A DNA stretch of 64,000 bases from Phytoactinopolyspora limicola. Lineage in GTDB: Bacteria > Actinomycetota > Actinomycetes > Jiangellales > Jiangellaceae. Below the pieces are notes generated by a model. The model was not told the DNA's origin and did no database searches. It saw only the letters and a program-made list of their open reading frames with translations. The position numbers and the translations under genes were made by a program. Numbering within the stretch: the first letter of the stretch is position 1; every line of letters begins with the position of its first letter. Below are positions 61,643-64,000 of the stretch, one piece after another. The stretch lies in the NCBI RefSeq assembly GCF_011320225.1, contig NZ_JAAOEN010000002.1, forward strand, positions 558,584 to 622,583, written 5' to 3'.

Positions 61643-64000
61643 TTGACGACTCCAGCCGAAGCACCGAGCGACGCTCAGCTCATCGCGCGTACTCGCGATG
61701 GCGATATGGGCGCTTATGACGAGCTGTACCGACGCCACGTGGACGACGCGTCACGAGTTGCCCGAATTGTCACCAACAACAGCGACGAAGCCCAAGACGT
61801 CGTCGCCGAGGCGTTCACCCGGGTCCTTTCCCGGCTGCGCGAGGGCGGCGGGCCGGACACCGAACTCACCCCATACCTACGCACGGTCGTGCGGCGCCTA
61901 GCCATCGACCGGCACCGCTTCTCGCAGCGCGGCGACACGCCGGCCGACCCGTCGGTCCTCGAGGTCTTGCCGCGCACCGACGACCCCATGGCCCGAGCCA
62001 CCGACCGACAACTGGTGCGCCGGGCATTCGAGACCCTGCCCGACCGTTGGCAACAGGTTCTCTGGCACACCGAGATCGAGGGCCGGTCCCCAGCGTCTCT
62101 CGCGGCGACCCTCGGCAGCACACCCAACGCGGTGGCCGCCCTGGCATACCGGGCACGAGAAGGCCTGCGCCAGGCTTACCTGGCGGTCAACCTCTCCTCC
62201 GAGGTCCGCGCCGAGTGCCGTCCCTACGCGCCCAAGGTGGCTGCCTACGTCCGCGGGACCCTGTCAGCTCAGCACACCCGAGCTGTCACGGTCCACCTCA
62301 GCGAATGTGAGCACTGCCGGGAACGCCGCGACGAACTGTTGCTCCTCGTTTCCGACCTGCGTGGCACCTTGTGGCCCGCCCTTCTACTGCCCGCCGCGGT
62401 TGGTTCGGCAGTGTTGGCCGGCGCCGCGGGAGCGGCCGCCGTCGCTGGTGGCGGCGCGGCTGCCGGGGGGCAGGCCGCCACCGAGGCGGCCACCGCTACG
62501 GGTACGGCCGTCCTGACCGGTGTCGGTGCCGCCACAGCGGGAAGCTCCGGCGGCGGGGCGGGCGCCGGCGCCGCGGGAGCTGGTGCCGCGGGAGCTGGTG
62601 CCGGGGGAGCTGGTGCCGGGGCGAGTGCTGGCTCCGGTGCTTCCGGTGGCGGGGTAGCGGCATCTGTGGTCTCGCCCGGCCGGCTGGCCCGGCTCGGCAG
62701 CAAGACGCTCGCCGGCGCGGCCGGCGTCGTCGCCGCAGGCATCATCATCGCTGGTGCTGCCATGATGCTGAGCAACTCGTCCGACGATCCCCCGGAGGGC
62801 TCCGCTGCACCCCCGGTCGCGTCCCAGAACGACAGCGGCGGCAACGGCTCAGGCGATCCCGGTGGGGGTTGGGACGACGATCCCACCGACCCGGAAGAGT
62901 CGGACGCCACTGAAGATCCAGACGAGGCCGACGAACCGGTCGAGCCCGGCCCCGGCCGTACCCCGGGCACGCTGCCCATCAGCCGGCCGAACGACACCGA
63001 CCCCAGAACCGGCGAAACGCCGCCGCCGGGCTCTCCGTCGCCCACCGATCCGGACCGGCCCCCCTCGGACGACCCGACGGATGACCCCACGGACGACCCG
63101 ACCGACGATCCGACCGACGACCCAACGGAAGATCCCCCTCCACCCCCGGACGAAGACGAGCCGGAAACACCACCGTCCATCGACGCCGGCCCCAGCAACA
63201 CCACCGTCCGCGCGGGCCAGACGGCCAACCTGTCGGTCCAAGTGTCCGGCAACCCGCGCCCGTCGCTCACCTGGCAGTACCGTGACGGCTCGACGTCGGC
63301 CGGTGCCGACACGACACCCGGGGCCCGCTCGGCGTCGATGGCCAGCAGCGGCTGGCGCGACATCGACGGAGCGACCTCGTCCACTCTTCGGGTCTCGGCC
63401 CAACCAGAGCTCGACGGTCGCCAGTACCGCGTCGTGGCCCGCAACACCCACGGCACCAGCACCACGGATCCAGCGGTGCTGACAGTCCACTACGCCCCGC
63501 AGGTGACGGGTCATCCGGACGCTCGCGAAACCAACGAGGGCGGCAAGGTCACCTTCACCGCGACCGCCCGGGCCAACCCCGCTCCCAGCAGCGTCACCTG
63601 GCAACGCCGTGAACGCGGTGGATCATGGCGAGACATGGGGAAAGGTTCTCTCGGCTCTGGGGGCACCCGCGCCACGCTGGAGCTCACCGACATCAAGCGC
63701 TCGTTGAACGACCACGAGTACCGCGCGGTGTTCACCAACCAGGTTGGCACCTCGAACAGCAACTTCGCCCGACTCAGCGTCTTGTGGGCGCCCGACGTGG
63801 CCAACGGGCCGAGCGATGCCAGTGCCGCCACCGGCGACCAAGCCACCTTCCAGGCCAAAGCCACCGCGGGCAACCCCGGAAACACCGAGTTCCGGTGGCA
63901 GGAGAAACCCCCGGGAGGTTCGTGGCGTGACCTCGGCGGATGGCAGCCAGGTACCACGGCCAGCCGCCGGGTCGACGTGACGAGCACCAACCAGGACGGC
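61643..64000 (+). CDS. ECF sigma factor fused to zinc-finger, membrane anchor and Ig-like ectodomain (3' end outside window)
   Basis: One uninterrupted frame of 786 codons, still open at the window edge. An in-frame TAA (61628-61630) precedes the only usable start, TTG 61643, with AAAGGGA upstream. Residues 10-170 are an ECF sigma factor: AYDELYRRHVDDASRVARIV, DEAQDVVAEAFTRVLSRL, YLRTVVRRLAIDRHR (region 2), and LPDRWQQVLWHTEIEG, SPASLAATLGSTPNAVAALA (region 4). Then comes a zinc-finger anti-sigma-like motif HLSECEHC (His218, Cys222, Cys225). An Ala/Gly-rich hydrophobic stretch (about 245-340), a transmembrane helix (about 357-378, VVAAGIIIAGAAMML) and an acidic linker with repeated DDPT follow. 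At least three Ig-like domains then run from about 512 (repeated W-x-DG/GSWRDxxG and YRVVARN, YRAVFTN). The region-2/4 and HC2 layout resembles known membrane-linked ECF classes of actinobacteria; Ig domains as ectodomain are unusual to my knowledge. Confidence 0.88.
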   Translation, partial: MTTPAEAPSDAQLIARTRDGDMGAYDELYRRHVDDASRVARIVTNNSDEAQDVVAEAFTRVLSRLREGGGPDTELTPYLRTVVRRLAIDRHRFSQRGDTPADPSVLEVLPRTDDPMARATDRQLVRRAFETLPDRWQQVLWHTEIEGRSPASLAATLGSTPNAVAALAYRAREGLRQAYLAVNLSSEVRAECRPYAPKVAAYVRGTLSAQHTRAVTVHLSECEHCRERRDELLLLVSDLRGTLWPALLLPAAVGSAVLAGAAGAAAVAGGGAAAGGQAATEAATATGTAVLTGVGAATAGSSGGGAGAGAAGAGAAGAGAGGAGAGASAGSGASGGGVAASVVSPGRLARLGSKTLAGAAGVVAAGIIIAGAAMMLSNSSDDPPEGSAAPPVASQNDSGGNGSGDPGGGWDDDPTDPEESDATEDPDEADEPVEPGPGRTPGTLPISRPNDTDPRTGETPPPGSPSPTDPDRPPSDDPTDDPTDDPTDDPTDDPTEDPPPPPDEDEPETPPSIDAGPSNTTVRAGQTANLSVQVSGNPRPSLTWQYRDGSTSAGADTTPGARSASMASSGWRDIDGATSSTLRVSAQPELDGRQYRVVARNTHGTSTTDPAVLTVHYAPQVTGHPDARETNEGGKVTFTATARANPAPSSVTWQRRERGGSWRDMGKGSLGSGGTRATLELTDIKRSLNDHEYRAVFTNQVGTSNSNFARLSVLWAPDVANGPSDASAATGDQATFQAKATAGNPGNTEFRWQEKPPGGSWRDLGGWQPGTTASRRVDVTSTNQDG

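Noticed and set aside
1-64000. tRNA, rRNA, riboswitch or integrase-type genomic island
   Set aside because: I saw no cloverleaf tRNA pattern, rRNA sequence, known riboswitch core, integrase or attachment-site pair in the window; a covariance-model search would be needed to exclude small RNAs.

Overview
The window is high-GC DNA with GTG/TTG starts, WhiB proteins, SigR/RsrA, a biotin-carrier protein of the TB7.3 type, the fused actinobacterial 2-oxoglutarate decarboxylase/dehydrogenase Kgd and the 24-residue ribosomal protein bL37. Together these point to a chromosomal segment of a filamentous or soil actinomycete. The exact genus cannot be fixed from sequence alone; a Jiangellales/Propionibacteriales-like organism would fit. 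No rRNA, tRNA, CRISPR array, phage block or intact transposase was seen.

Layout. 1-3.7 kb (minus): cydD-cydC and the start of a further ABC ATPase. 4.1-12.1 kb: kgd, a small DUF6104 protein, an SGNH hydrolase, then a 0.9-kb gene-free island bounded by 186-bp near-perfect inverted repeats, a medium-chain dehydrogenase and a malic enzyme. 12.4-15.8 kb: a polar amino-acid ABC importer with two tandem paralogous binding lipoproteins. 15.9-18.8 kb: an RsbW-like anti-sigma factor with its SigF-type sigma factor, a lipid kinase and WhiB1.

19.1-34.2 kb is a coherent amino-sugar utilisation locus. It holds a sugar ABC importer without its own ATPase, an alpha/beta hydrolase, a secreted CBM-like plus beta-propeller protein, an AGE-family epimerase, NagB, a NAD-dependent epimerase-like protein, a DHDPS-family lyase, NagA, a Gfo/Idh/MocA oxidoreductase and a LacI-type repressor. 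Five copies of a 14-bp palindrome (TGCAACCGSTTGCA and close variants) sit at its three promoter regions and tie it into one regulon. The likely flow is extracellular breakdown and import, then epimerisation, oxidation or aldol cleavage, then deacetylation and deamination to fructose-6-phosphate. The natural substrate is not evident.

34.3-43.8 kb carries the PdtaS sensor kinase, a DUF2785 protein, a GlxA-type AraC regulator with a four-half-site operator array, a biotin carrier protein, DUF5317, bL37, a TetR pseudogene broken next to a 64-bp palindrome, DUF1707, a second WhiB, MarC, a SigG-like ECF factor and a PH-domain protein. 43.9-45.1 kb is a small graveyard of truncated genes ending in an IS982-like transposase remnant. 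45.2-54.6 kb has sigR-rsrA, an SRAP peptidase, DoxX, a TetR/EamA pair with shared operators, and the glycerol genes glpD and glpFK. 54.7-60.2 kb has aroA-rsgA, an 86-bp perfect palindrome, hisN and an MFS/TetR pair.

The window ends inside a very large gene (61,643 to beyond 64,000). It fuses an ECF sigma factor, a zinc-finger anti-sigma-like motif, a membrane anchor, an acidic Pro/Asp linker and at least three immunoglobulin-like domains. With the amino-sugar locus and the extragenic palindrome family, this is the most interesting content of the window.
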